Origin: Comamonas badia DSM 17552
GTDB lineage: Bacteria; Pseudomonadota; Gammaproteobacteria; Burkholderiales; Burkholderiaceae_C
Length of the DNA stretch: 64,000 nt
Direction: 5' to 3'
Assembly (NCBI RefSeq): GCF_000484635.1
Contig: NZ_AXVM01000001.1
Coordinates: 558,001 to 622,000 of the forward strand
Within the stretch, counting starts at the first letter, position 1; every line of letters starts with the position of its first letter. Shown here piece after piece: positions 10,131 through 19,800 of this stretch. The notes beneath the pieces are model-generated. The model was not told the DNA's origin, did no database searches, and saw only the letters and a program-made list of their open reading frames with translations. Position numbers and translations under genes: made by a program.

Positions 10131-11702
10131 TCACTGTCGCCTGCGCGCCACCAGATCAAGAAATCCGTTCACGGCATCAATCGCCGCCTCCACCTCGCGT
10201 TTCGGAATGTTTGGGGCAAGAGCGTGGGAATATGGGTTGAGCACCACGGTTTTGGCCATCTCCAAGCGCTTGATGACTGCATCCCATTCCTTCTTCGTTA
10301 CCGCCCTGGAGCCGGGCCAACTCTTGAGCTTGTCCAAAAAATCCTGCGCCTGATGCGTCTTTGGATCAACGCAGTAACGCATTTCAATCTTCTTGATCTC
10401 ACACGCCTTGCGGGCGCCCAGCTCAAAGGCCTGGCGCGTGTAGTTGGCGGCTGCTTCGACGTACTGAGTCTCCAGCAGCTCACGCGCTTTCTTCAGCAAA
10501 CCTTGGGCAGGGCGATTCGCCGTCTGGTAAACGATGGGCATCGGCGCTTGCGCCTGCCTATCGCCCTCGTACACCTCGTAGCAACGCCAGTCCTCGTGCG
10601 GCAGATGGTTGCGCGCCAGGTCAAACCAGTTGCGGTCATGCGTCAGCAGCACCACCTGCCAGTCAGCAAATTTGTGCATCAGAACCTCCAGCACCGGGGT
10701 GCGGTTGGAGTTGTCCAGGCCAATCAACACGTCGTCCAGTACCAGCAGTTTGAGCGCCGTGGCTTCGGCCGTTGGCGTGCAGGCCAGGCGGCCGGCCAGG
10801 TAGATCGCCAAGGCCAGGGCCGACAGCCGCGCTTCGTTCAAAAACAGCTGCGGCGTCGGCAATGCGTGGTTACGAAAGCTCAGCTCGGGCATCAACTGCT
10901 GGCCATCCACCGCGCGGTTCTGCTTGAGCCGGACCTGGTTGTAGGTCAGGCCCGGCGTGTTGAAACCCTTGAGCTCCACGTCCTGCCAACCCAGCAACTG
11001 CATCAACTCATTGATCAGCGGAACCAGCGCTGGGAAGGCACCGCGAAAGGCCGTGTTGAAGTCAACGCACGCCTGGTTGATGCGGGCAAGGGCTGCGCTG
11101 GTGTGGCTGCTGGGCATGCCGGCCAGCACCGCGCCCCACAGGTTGCCCAGGGTGGACGTGCTGCCGCCCGACACTGTGACCGAGTAGTCGCGCAGCAGAT
11201 GCTCGACGGCAATGGCAAACAGATTGATAGGGCCGCTGCCTTGCCGGTAGTTGGTATCGAGCAAGGCCCGGTAGTCCAGGCAACTGCTGCGCAGCGCCGT
11301 GGAGATCGTACGCGAGTCCGCATTACCAAAAAGATACTGGTACCAGTCACCCGCCGGTCTCCGCCGGGTATTGACGCAGGGGTGTTTTGCCACCGTCCAT
11401 TCCACGGGTGCATCGCCGTTGGAATATTCCACCGCCACCTTGCACTCACCGTCGGGCTTGCCCGAGAACACGTTTTTGTGTTCGCGCAGCGCCCGCACGG
11501 GTTTGAGTGCAAAAAAACCATTGAGGGCGTGAAAGATCGACGACTTGCCCGCACCGTTTTCGCCATAGACCAGCAGGTTTTTGCCGTCCAGATCGAAATG
11601 CTCGGTGCCCGGAAAGGCGCGAAAGTCGGTCAGCGTCAGGCGCTTGATGCGCAAGGGCTGGGCGGCAGCCACCGCCGCCGGTTCTGCCGCCTGCCCGCTC
11701 AT
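10131..11702 (-). CDS. ABC/SMC-type AAA ATPase, last gene of defence operon
   Basis: A 523-residue protein. The N terminus KRLTLTDFRAF followed by LLVYGENGAGKSS (Walker A, residues 47-55) is typical of RecF/SMC-like ATPases. Residues about 318-329, LLVLDDVLIGLD, give Walker B plus D-loop, and VVLLTHD the switch histidine. The signature helix is degenerate (LNEARLSALALAIYLA instead of LSGGQ), as in RecF- and RloC-like proteins. There is no long coiled coil; about 130 C-terminal residues form a predicted helical region of no recognised family. Its start codon overlaps the stop of the methyltransferase gene by four bases. Likely role: an ATP-driven sensor or clamp working with the methyltransferase or nucleases; this is inferred from context. 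Confidence 0.85.
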   Translation of the reverse strand: MSGQAAEPAAVAAAQPLRIKRLTLTDFRAFPGTEHFDLDGKNLLVYGENGAGKSSIFHALNGFFALKPVRALREHKNVFSGKPDGECKVAVEYSNGDAPVEWTVAKHPCVNTRRRPAGDWYQYLFGNADSRTISTALRSSCLDYRALLDTNYRQGSGPINLFAIAVEHLLRDYSVTVSGGSTSTLGNLWGAVLAGMPSSHTSAALARINQACVDFNTAFRGAFPALVPLINELMQLLGWQDVELKGFNTPGLTYNQVRLKQNRAVDGQQLMPELSFRNHALPTPQLFLNEARLSALALAIYLAGRLACTPTAEATALKLLVLDDVLIGLDNSNRTPVLEVLMHKFADWQVVLLTHDRNWFDLARNHLPHEDWRCYEVYEGDRQAQAPMPIVYQTANRPAQGLLKKARELLETQYVEAAANYTRQAFELGARKACEIKKIEMRYCVDPKTHQAQDFLDKLKSWPGSRAVTKKEWDAVIKRLEMAKTVVLNPYSHALAPNIPKREVEAAIDAVNGFLDLVARRRQ

Positions 11703-14700
11703 TCCTTACCCTCGATGATGCGCACCACCGGCAGCGCCTGCAGGTCAAAAAGCTGGGCGTAGATCGGGTGATCGTTGGCAAAAATGCGATCCGCCAAATG
11801 CTGCGCGGCGCTGGCCAGGGCTTGGCCCTCCAGGCTGGCAAGCTTGGCTACCCCGGCCTGCTCGCAGGCATCGAACAGGCGGATATTGGCGTGGTGCAGG
11901 TCGTCGGGGAAGAAGAGTTCGAAGACGAGGCCGTTGATGAGTTGCTCGTACCTCGGGTCACTGGTCGCTAAAACGCAGTTGGCTGCGACACCAAGCACCA
12001 TCTTGTGCTGGGCGGTTGCCGAAGGAATCGGGAAAGCCTCCAGCGCTTCCGGTTGCACTTCGTAGTAGCCATTTTGCTTTCCAACAAAACGCCCTCTGGC
12101 GTAGTAAGCAGATACGCTGCTGTTGAGCAACGCCAGGAGATAAAGTCGCTCCTCACCTGCGGGAATGAAATAGGCTGTGTTGCCCAGGTAATGCGCCTTC
12201 TCGTCCAGTGAGAATGTCGGTTCGATGGATACCTTCGTAGAGACAATTTTTGGCCGTTCAAACTCTTGCCAATACGCAATATTGTCTTGAATCTCGAACC
12301 ATTCGTAGCTGCCTGCTTTTCGCCCCATCCATTCCCCATTGCGCTTGTTGTCCCAACCATCTGGTTTGGGCATGAGCTGGGATTTGAAGGCGGATAGGTA
12401 TTTCTTTATGGCTGGGTATTGACCTATGGGGAACGGTCTTCTTGAAAAGATGAGCCATAGGTCTTCTGGCTGCGCCTTCCACCTCTTCACATCATTCCCA
12501 CGCAAGAACGGCTTAATGACGTCCGACGAGCCTGCATCCTCCGCGATCAGCCTTGCTCGTGTCTTGCCATCAATGACAAACGCCTCGTTCAAACCGGTCG
12601 TGATGCCCCGCGAAACTCTGGCACTAAGATATTTTCGTAGAGGCGTTCCGGTGCTGACTATGCGCTCCAACAGTTGCCGCTTCCCTGCAGGCTCCAGCTG
12701 CCAAGCAGCTTTCGTTAATTTTTCTTGCGGCACATCAAAAGCAACGGCTTGAAACACTGCGGGAAACTCTTCAACGAGGTGTTCCTGAGTCCAGTTCAAC
12801 GTGCGCACTTGGTCGGTGACGGGAGGCGGATTAAGCGGCTTCTCTCGCCGCGTGGCAATCACGATGGTGGGGTACGCAATGGCGGTAAACACCGCTTCGT
12901 CGCCAAAGTCGATGATGCTGTGCAGCCGCGTGTGCGTGGCCATGAATTGGCGCAGGTTCTCACCATACTTTGTGCGGTACCACTTGTTCGAGGTGATGAA
13001 CGACAGCGCACCGTGGGGCTTGAGCAGCTTGACCGAGCGTTCGTAGAAATAAACAAACAGGTCGGCGGTGCCGGTGTAGCAGTCGTACTGGTACACATCT
13101 TTCAGCAGCGGCTTGAGCTCTTTGATCTCTTCTTGCCGCACATAGGGCGGGTTGGCGATGACGATGTCAAAAACGGCCTCGGTGCCGTCCTGGGCGCGGG
13201 GCAGGCCGTACATCCATTCAACGTCAAAAAAGTCGGCAAAGCGGTTTTGGTCAAACGGGTTCCAGCGGGCCATGCGCTCGGCGTCTTGTGCGGTGACAAA
13301 ACCGTCGCGCTGCAGCAGGGCCACCAGTTCTTCGTGCAGCTGCTGCACTTTTTGCTTGCGGCGCTTTTTGGTGGCGCGGCTGCGGGCGGCGAAGTAGGCG
13401 GCATTGGCGTCGCGCAGCTCGCCCTCTTTCTCGGCAATGGCCGGGTCGTCCAGCAGCGAGGCCTGGGCGCCCTGGCGGGGCACGCCAAACAAGGTGTTGG
13501 CGGCGACAATTTTTGTCTCCAGGTTGGGCAGTGGGGTAATGCCCCAGTTGGGCTTGGCCTTGTCGATGGGCTGGCTGACGATGAGGGCAATGAAGAAACG
13601 CAGCTTGGCAATTTGCACCGCCACGGGTTGGATGTCGGAGCCGAAGATGCACTTCTCGATCAGGTAGAGCTTGCGTGTGTAGTCGGCGTAGGCGGGGTCG
13701 GCAAAGTCTTTGTTGTGTTTGTTCAGCGCGGCTTCGGCGTCGGCAATTTCCTGGTCGCGCTGCACGGGGTCGGGCGTTTTTTTGGCGAGGGCCAGGCGCG
13801 CTTGCAGGGGGCTAAGGTTTTGCGCGCGCCAGCGGTGGTTGTCGGGGTCGAGTTTTTTCAGCGCCACCACCAGCTTGGCCAGGATGCCCATGGGGAAGGC
13901 GCCAGAGCCGCAGGCCGGGTCAAAGGCCTTGAGGTGCTCGATGGCGGCCACCAGGGCATCGGCCTGGGCGGCACTTAAGTCGTGGCCCGTGTCGGCGTGC
14001 GAGAGCAGGCGGCGCAGGCGCTGGCGCAAGCGGGCTTGCTCACCGCCATCGGGCATGGCATCTGGGGCAGCTGGGTTTTGCGCCGCGGTGGCTGCAGGCG
14101 GGGGCAAGTCCAGCTCGCCGGGGCCGGCGCCCAGGGCGAGCACCTCATTGACGGGGCGACGCGACTGTGCCGGTTTGCCCGCCCCCGGGTGATGGGCGGG
14201 CACGGCTTGCAGCTGGCGCGCCAGGTAGGCAATGAGCGCCTCGTCCACCATGTAGTCCACCACCACGCGCGGGGTGTAGAAGGAGCCGGACTGCTTGCGC
14301 GCGGTGGTCTTGGTGTCTTCGTTGTAGCTGGCCAGCAGGTTTTCAAACACCTTGCCCAGCAGTTCGGGGTCCAGTGCCACTTCTTCATCGAGCGGCGTGT
14401 TTTCATCGACGGTGAATTTGTAGCTGTCGAGCAGGTCGATCAGGCCTTGCACGGGGTAGCGTTTGCCACGGGTCTGAAAGTCGGTGTTGAGCTGGGCGTC
14501 GTCGGTGCCGCCAAAAAACAGCTTGTTGGGCACCTGGGCCTGTGCGTCGGCGCGGCGCGAGAAGCCATCGATGCGCAGCACCCAACCCTGCCCTTCCTGC
14601 ACGGCCAGCTTTTTCAGCTCGGGGCGGCGCACCAGGTCTTGCTCGGTCAGCTGCTCGTCCAGGCACTCGAACAGGCCACCGTTGAGAAATGGAACCTGGG

Positions 14701-15820
14701 CAAACTGCTCTTGCAGCACGCTGGCCGGTTGGCGAAAAGCCTCTTGATAGCGATACACCAGCGATATGAGGTAGTCGCCCTTCATGCCGCTGCCGTTTTT
14801 GGCCCAGCGGCGCTCGCTGCCCATCTCCTGGTTGAGGGTGGCAAAAAACAGGTTTTGCAGGATGGCGTGGTAGTAGGTGCTGTCGTCAGGCGCAGCATCG
14901 GGCGCCTGCTTGAGCAGGCTTTTCAGACTGTCGCGCTCAAACAGGGCTTGGGGCACCAGGCCGCGCTCTTTGATGAACCAGACGAAGATCAGGCGCGTGA
15001 GCAGGCGAATCACGCCAATCTCATTGCGCTTGGCGCCGCCGCCTTGGGGAAAGTCCACCTCCTTGCTGGCCCACAGGTACCACCAGGCGAGTTGCTGGTA
15101 GAAGCGTTGGTTGAGCTTTTCGGTGGACAGCGTGGTGATCCAGGCGTCGTACAGCTCACGGAAGTTGCTGGGTCTGCGCTTGTCGCCAAGGTTAGCCAAC
15201 GCAAGGCTGGCCAGGATGTCGATGTGCGCGCGGTGCGGGCTGCCCAGGCGCACGTCCTTGATGACGGTGATGCGGCTGTCAATGACGTCGCGGCTGGCGT
15301 CGCGCAGGTGTGCACGCCGATCGATCACGGCCAGAGAAAGCAAGGCACCGTGCCGGAACAAGAGGATGGCAGGCATGGGAAAGCGCTTGTTCAGCTCGCG
15401 GGTGATGGCGGCGAGCTCGGTGCGCGTCCATGGCTCGCCTTGCAGCTCAATGGCAAGAAAGACGAAGGACTCCATCTGGCCCTGCTCCAGCGTGCCGTCT
15501 GCGCCCAAGGGCGCTTGGTCCATGGCCAGCGAGGGGATTTCGTCGTTGCTGAGCTGGAACAGGAAGGCGCAGGATTTCCAGCGGCTGGCCTGTACCTTGG
15601 CGCGGTCAATGGCGCCCGATTCGGGGCGGAATTGCTCGATGCTGGATAGCAGGGCTTCAGCGTCATGCCCCAAATCGGCGGTTTTGTCGCTGCGGTAGCC
15701 AAGGACGGCAAGCAAGGCGGTGGCGCCTTGCTCCAGCGGCTGAGTAGCGAGCGTTTGCAAGGCTTGCGCAATGGCCTGGCGCCGATCGGCAGCCGGCGGC
15801 AGTGGGTCGTTATGGCTCAT
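11699..15820 (-). CDS. Eco57I-type DNA adenine methyltransferase, large
   Basis: A protein of about 1373 residues if started at the ATG at 15820 (MSHNDPLPP); the frame extends to 15910 but that part is antisense-like and overlaps more of the upstream gene. SAM-binding motif I is FDPACGSGAF at about residue 633 and the catalytic motif is NPPY at about 890, both typical of N6-adenine enzymes of the Eco57I/type IIG/PglX class. The first 250 residues contain AILLFRHGALLSLAVIDRR, a conserved-looking domain in which I see no clear PD-(D/E)xK site. Residues about 1030-1290 are the probable target-recognition region, and its DNA is markedly AT-richer. It overlaps the DUF1016 gene by 11 bases and the ATPase gene by four. 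Confidence 0.9.
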   Translation of the reverse strand: MSHNDPLPPAADRRQAIAQALQTLATQPLEQGATALLAVLGYRSDKTADLGHDAEALLSSIEQFRPESGAIDRAKVQASRWKSCAFLFQLSNDEIPSLAMDQAPLGADGTLEQGQMESFVFLAIELQGEPWTRTELAAITRELNKRFPMPAILLFRHGALLSLAVIDRRAHLRDASRDVIDSRITVIKDVRLGSPHRAHIDILASLALANLGDKRRPSNFRELYDAWITTLSTEKLNQRFYQQLAWWYLWASKEVDFPQGGGAKRNEIGVIRLLTRLIFVWFIKERGLVPQALFERDSLKSLLKQAPDAAPDDSTYYHAILQNLFFATLNQEMGSERRWAKNGSGMKGDYLISLVYRYQEAFRQPASVLQEQFAQVPFLNGGLFECLDEQLTEQDLVRRPELKKLAVQEGQGWVLRIDGFSRRADAQAQVPNKLFFGGTDDAQLNTDFQTRGKRYPVQGLIDLLDSYKFTVDENTPLDEEVALDPELLGKVFENLLASYNEDTKTTARKQSGSFYTPRVVVDYMVDEALIAYLARQLQAVPAHHPGAGKPAQSRRPVNEVLALGAGPGELDLPPPAATAAQNPAAPDAMPDGGEQARLRQRLRRLLSHADTGHDLSAAQADALVAAIEHLKAFDPACGSGAFPMGILAKLVVALKKLDPDNHRWRAQNLSPLQARLALAKKTPDPVQRDQEIADAEAALNKHNKDFADPAYADYTRKLYLIEKCIFGSDIQPVAVQIAKLRFFIALIVSQPIDKAKPNWGITPLPNLETKIVAANTLFGVPRQGAQASLLDDPAIAEKEGELRDANAAYFAARSRATKKRRKQKVQQLHEELVALLQRDGFVTAQDAERMARWNPFDQNRFADFFDVEWMYGLPRAQDGTEAVFDIVIANPPYVRQEEIKELKPLLKDVYQYDCYTGTADLFVYFYERSVKLLKPHGALSFITSNKWYRTKYGENLRQFMATHTRLHSIIDFGDEAVFTAIAYPTIVIATRREKPLNPPPVTDQVRTLNWTQEHLVEEFPAVFQAVAFDVPQEKLTKAAWQLEPAGKRQLLERIVSTGTPLRKYLSARVSRGITTGLNEAFVIDGKTRARLIAEDAGSSDVIKPFLRGNDVKRWKAQPEDLWLIFSRRPFPIGQYPAIKKYLSAFKSQLMPKPDGWDNKRNGEWMGRKAGSYEWFEIQDNIAYWQEFERPKIVSTKVSIEPTFSLDEKAHYLGNTAYFIPAGEERLYLLALLNSSVSAYYARGRFVGKQNGYYEVQPEALEAFPIPSATAQHKMVLGVAANCVLATSDPRYEQLINGLVFELFFPDDLHHANIRLFDACEQAGVAKLASLEGQALASAAQHLADRIFANDHPIYAQLFDLQALPVVRIIEGKE

Positions 15821-16832
15821 CCTGATCGCCCCGCGTGTTTTGAAGATAGAACTCGTGCAGCTTGGCGCGCAGCAGCGCCTTGTCGGGCAACTGGGTTTGG
15901 TACTCGGCAATCAGCGCGGGCGAGGTGCTGCGACTGAGGGCGTATTCGACCACTTCGTCATCTTTGCTGGCGCACAACAGCACGCCGATGGACGGTTGCT
16001 CGTGGGGCTTTTTCACGTCCCTGTCCAGGGCTTCAAGGTAGAAGTTCAGCTTGCCAAGGTATTCGGGCTCAAAGCGCCCTACCTTCAGTTCGATGGCGAC
16101 GAGGCTGCTCAACCCGCGGTGAAAGAACAGCAGATCCAGCGCGAAGTCGCGCCCGCCCACCTGCACCGGGTATTGGCTGCCGACGAAGCAGAAGTCATGC
16201 CCCAGTTCGATCAAAAAGTCCTTGAGCCGCAGCAGCAGGCCACGGTGCAGGTCGGCTTCCAGGTGGTTTTGCGGCAGTTCAAGAAATTCGACGAGGTAGC
16301 TGTCCTTGAAGATGCTGGCGGCGTCTGGGTGCATTTGTCTCACCACTGGTGAGACTTTTGCGGGCGTGAGCACGGCGCGCTCAAACAAGGCGGTTTTGAA
16401 CTGGCGTTCCAGTTGCCGCTTGCTCCACTTTTCTTGCACTGCCAGCTTCAGGTAGAACTCGCGTTCCTCTGGGCGTTTGCTCTGGCCCAGGATGATGAGG
16501 TGGTGCGTCCAGGGCAATTGTCTCAGCATTGCCGAGACAAATTCAGGGTCGGGGTAGGCCTCGTAGAACTGCCTCATTCTGAACAGGTTGGGGCGGGTAA
16601 AGCCGCGTAGGCCGGGCTGGGTTTGCGCCAGGTAGCGGGCCAGTTCATCTACCACGCCATCGCCCCATTCAGCCTGGGCTATTTTTTGGCTGATGCGCTG
16701 GCCGATTTGCCAGTACAGCTCGATCAAGGTAGTGTTGACGGCTTGCACGGCGCGCTGGCGCGCAGCGGTGATGAGCTGCGCGATGTCGGCAAAGCCAGGG
16801 TCTTGCGGTGCATTGGCGCGCTTGCCGGTCAT
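15810..16832 (-). CDS. DUF1016 (YhcG family) PDDEXK nuclease-domain protein
   Basis: 340 residues from the ATG at 16832, which overlaps the helicase stop codon (ATGA). The N-terminal domain, with ELYWQIGQRIS and GFTRPNLFRMRQFYEAYPD, is the DUF1016 N-terminal helical domain. The C-terminal domain holds the nuclease fold: RDFALDLLFFHRGLSSLVAIELK supplies the acidic residue and ExK of a PD-(D/E)xK site, followed by KLNFYLEALD. YhcG-type genes are often found inside or beside type I restriction loci, and their exact role is not established. Here the overlap with both neighbours makes it an integral part of the operon and a candidate for the DNA-cleaving subunit. Confidence 0.9.
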   Translation of the reverse strand: MTGKRANAPQDPGFADIAQLITAARQRAVQAVNTTLIELYWQIGQRISQKIAQAEWGDGVVDELARYLAQTQPGLRGFTRPNLFRMRQFYEAYPDPEFVSAMLRQLPWTHHLIILGQSKRPEEREFYLKLAVQEKWSKRQLERQFKTALFERAVLTPAKVSPVVRQMHPDAASIFKDSYLVEFLELPQNHLEADLHRGLLLRLKDFLIELGHDFCFVGSQYPVQVGGRDFALDLLFFHRGLSSLVAIELKVGRFEPEYLGKLNFYLEALDRDVKKPHEQPSIGVLLCASKDDEVVEYALSRSTSPALIAEYQTQLPDKALLRAKLHEFYLQNTRGDQDEP

Positions 16833-19800
16833 ATTGCCTCTCGCTGCGAGGCGGCGGTCGGTTGGATGACCAGCCAAGTGATCAGCTCAAAATCCGTCGC
16901 CGCCTTGATGGCGCCCTGCGCACCCACCAGCTTGCCGCCACGCCCGGTAAAAAGGTTGCCTGCGTTCTTGCGGCCAAACTGCGCGGCGATGGCGGCCACG
17001 GCCTTGTCGAGCAGCGCGCTGTAGCGCTGCATGTCTTGCCCGTCGCGGGTTTCGGCGTCGAACAGCTTGCACAAAGCAGCGTGCGGTTCAGTTTGGCCCT
17101 GGCACAGGGCGCGAAAGATTTCGAGCACCTGCTTGGGCGCGGTGAAGTTGTAGCGCACCTCGCCATCGCCCTGGATGTAGACGAGGAAGTAGGGCTGGAG
17201 CGGGTTGACGGCCTCGTTGCCTGCCGCGTCGGCACGTTGTTTAAGGCAGTAGATGACGCCGGGTTGGATGGTGGCGTGCTCGGCCCGCGGGGGCACCACG
17301 GCGTAGAGGCCGAAGGGGGCTTGTTCCAGCTTGGTGCGGTTGGCCTCGATGTAGCCGGCCAACTCCATGCGGAAATCGTCGAGTGTGAACTCATTCAACG
17401 CAACGGATTCGTTGAAGTCCTCCAGGTCGAGCACTTCGTCTTTCAGGCGCAAGAGCTGTTTGTCGCGGTAGCGCAGGTCTTGCTTGATGAGCTCTTCCAG
17501 GTCTTGGGCTTGCAGCACATTGTCTTCGGCGGTGGCCGAAATATCGACCAGCGCCATGCGCGCCTCAACCCGGTTCTTGAGGTTGATGTATTTGTTGAGA
17601 TCGGGCGTGGGCCAGAAGTTGACAAGCTGGATGGCGGCGTTGGGGCTGCCAATGCGGTCGATGCGGCCAAAGCGCTGGATGATGCGCACCGGGTTCCAGT
17701 GGATGTCGTAGTTGATGAGGTAGTCGCAATCCTGCAGGTTCTGGCCTTCGCTGATGCAGTCGGTGGCGATCAGGATGTCGATCTCGCCGTCTTGCGGCAT
17801 GGAGCGCATCTTGGCGCGCTGCTTGGCGCGTGGGGCGAAGTTGGCCAGGATGTGGCTGAAGTCTTCCTTGCCAAAGGTGCTGCGGTTGGGGCGCGCGCCG
17901 CCTGAGACCAGCGCGATGTGCACGCCCAGGGTGTTGCGTGCCCAGCCTTCCAGTTCTTCATACAAATACGCGGCGGTGTCGGCAAAGGCGCAGAAAACCA
18001 GCACTTTGCGGTTGTCTTGACCGAACGCGTTGGTGCTGGGGTGGCGCACCTTGTTTTCGATGAGCTTCTTCAGCTCGGCCAGTTTCGCGTCGCGCGCGGG
18101 GCCAACGGCCTGGGCGCTTTCCATCAGCAGCGCGAGTTGTTGCTTGTCCTGTGCGAGGTCATGCAACCAGGCGGTCACGTCCAGGTGCTGCATCTGGTAT
18201 TTGAGCTTGGAGCCAACCTGAAAGGCCTGGGCCAGCTCATCGTCTTCGTCCTCGGGCTCCAGGAACAGGTCGGTCTGAATGTCAGCCGCGGCTGCGTCCT
18301 GATGGCGCTGAAATTGCCTGAGGCGGCTTTCCAAGTCTTCGATCTTGCCGACGGTGCGCTCCATGGTGATGGCGAAGGAGCGCACGGAGCTTTCGAGGCG
18401 CTTCAAGAAGTTGACCTTCATCATGCCGATCAGAAAGCGCTCACGACTTTCCTGGCTGAAGTTGCGCACATTGTCCTGATCGTATTGGGCCTTGAACTGC
18501 TGCAGGACGTAGCGCGACGGGTTGTAAAGCGAGAGCTGGTAGTTGTCGATCTCGTCGTTGAGCCGGTCATACGACAGAAAGCGGCCTTTAAGGTCGATTT
18601 CAGAGAAAACGGGCAGTGGTTTCTTGCGCTTCGGAAACTGGCCGATCTGCGCCATGGCCGCTCGGTAGTATTTCTGGATGTGCTTGCGCGAACGGGCGAT
18701 GGTGAGCTCGTCCAGCAGGGTGAAGAAGCTGGCGGGCAGACGGTCGAGAAGCTCACGCGCGTCGCGCTCGCCGCCACTGCGGCGCGCCCATTCCATGAAG
18801 GTTTTCTGCGCCAGGGTCAGCGCGTCCTTCACGCTGCGGATGCCAAAGCTCTGGTTGAATGCGGCGTCCTGGTCTTCGGCGATGAACTTGATCTGGTTGC
18901 GCAGGTCTTTCAAGTCGTTGTTGACGGGGGTGGCCGAGAGCAGGAGCACCTTGGTCTTGACGCCGGACTTGATGACGTCGTCCATCAGCCGCTCGTAACG
19001 GCTTTTGCGGATGGCGTGGCCGTCGTCACCCCGCTTGCCCTTGGTGTCATTGCGGAAATTGTGTGACTCGTCAATGACGACCAAGTCGAAATTGCCCCAA
19101 TTGATGGTGGACAGATCAATCCCGTCCACACGTCCGCTTTCGCGCGAAAGATCGGTGTGCGAAAGGACGGTATAGGCGAATCGGTCTTTGATGAAGGGGT
19201 TGAGTTCGCTGTTGTTTTGCGCGAGGTAAACCGTCCAGTTGTCGCGCAGCTTCTTGGGGCACAAAACCAGTACCTTGTCGTTACGCAGTTCGAAGTATTT
19301 GATGACGGCCAGCGCCGAGTAGGTTTTGCCCAAACCCACGCTGTCGGCCAGGATGCAGCCGTTGTGCTGGTTGATCTTGTGGATGGCGCCCTTGACGCCA
19401 TCTTTCTGAAAGTCGAACAAGGCCTTCCAGATCTCGGTATCGAGGATGGCCGTTTGTTCGAACAATGCAGCGTCTGCCTCCTGGCCCAAGAGAAAGCGCT
19501 CGAAGACGTGGTACAGGGTCTTGAAATAAATAAATTCCGGGGGGTGATTGACGTAGAGCAGCTCTAGGTAGCGCAGCACCTCGTCCTTGACGTCTTGCAC
19601 CAATTTCTCGTCGTTCCAGATGTCGTCAAACCAGCGCTTCAGGTCAGCGCGGTCGCGATCGCTGTCAACGACCAGATTGAGTTCGATATTCGGCGTGGCT
19701 GCGAGCCCCAGGCCACGGCGGGTGAAATTGGAGCTACCGAGCAGCGCATGCTCACGCCGACCGTCATCGATGTGATAGAGCTTGCCGTGCAGCAAATTGG

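Noticed and set aside
10056-11762. Plus-strand open frame opposite the ATPase gene
   Set aside because: Antisense to a gene with clear ATPase motifs; its own product has no family features.
13982-15649. Plus-strand open frame opposite the methyltransferase gene
   Set aside because: Antisense to a gene with clear SAM and NPPY motifs; the product is low in recognisable structure.
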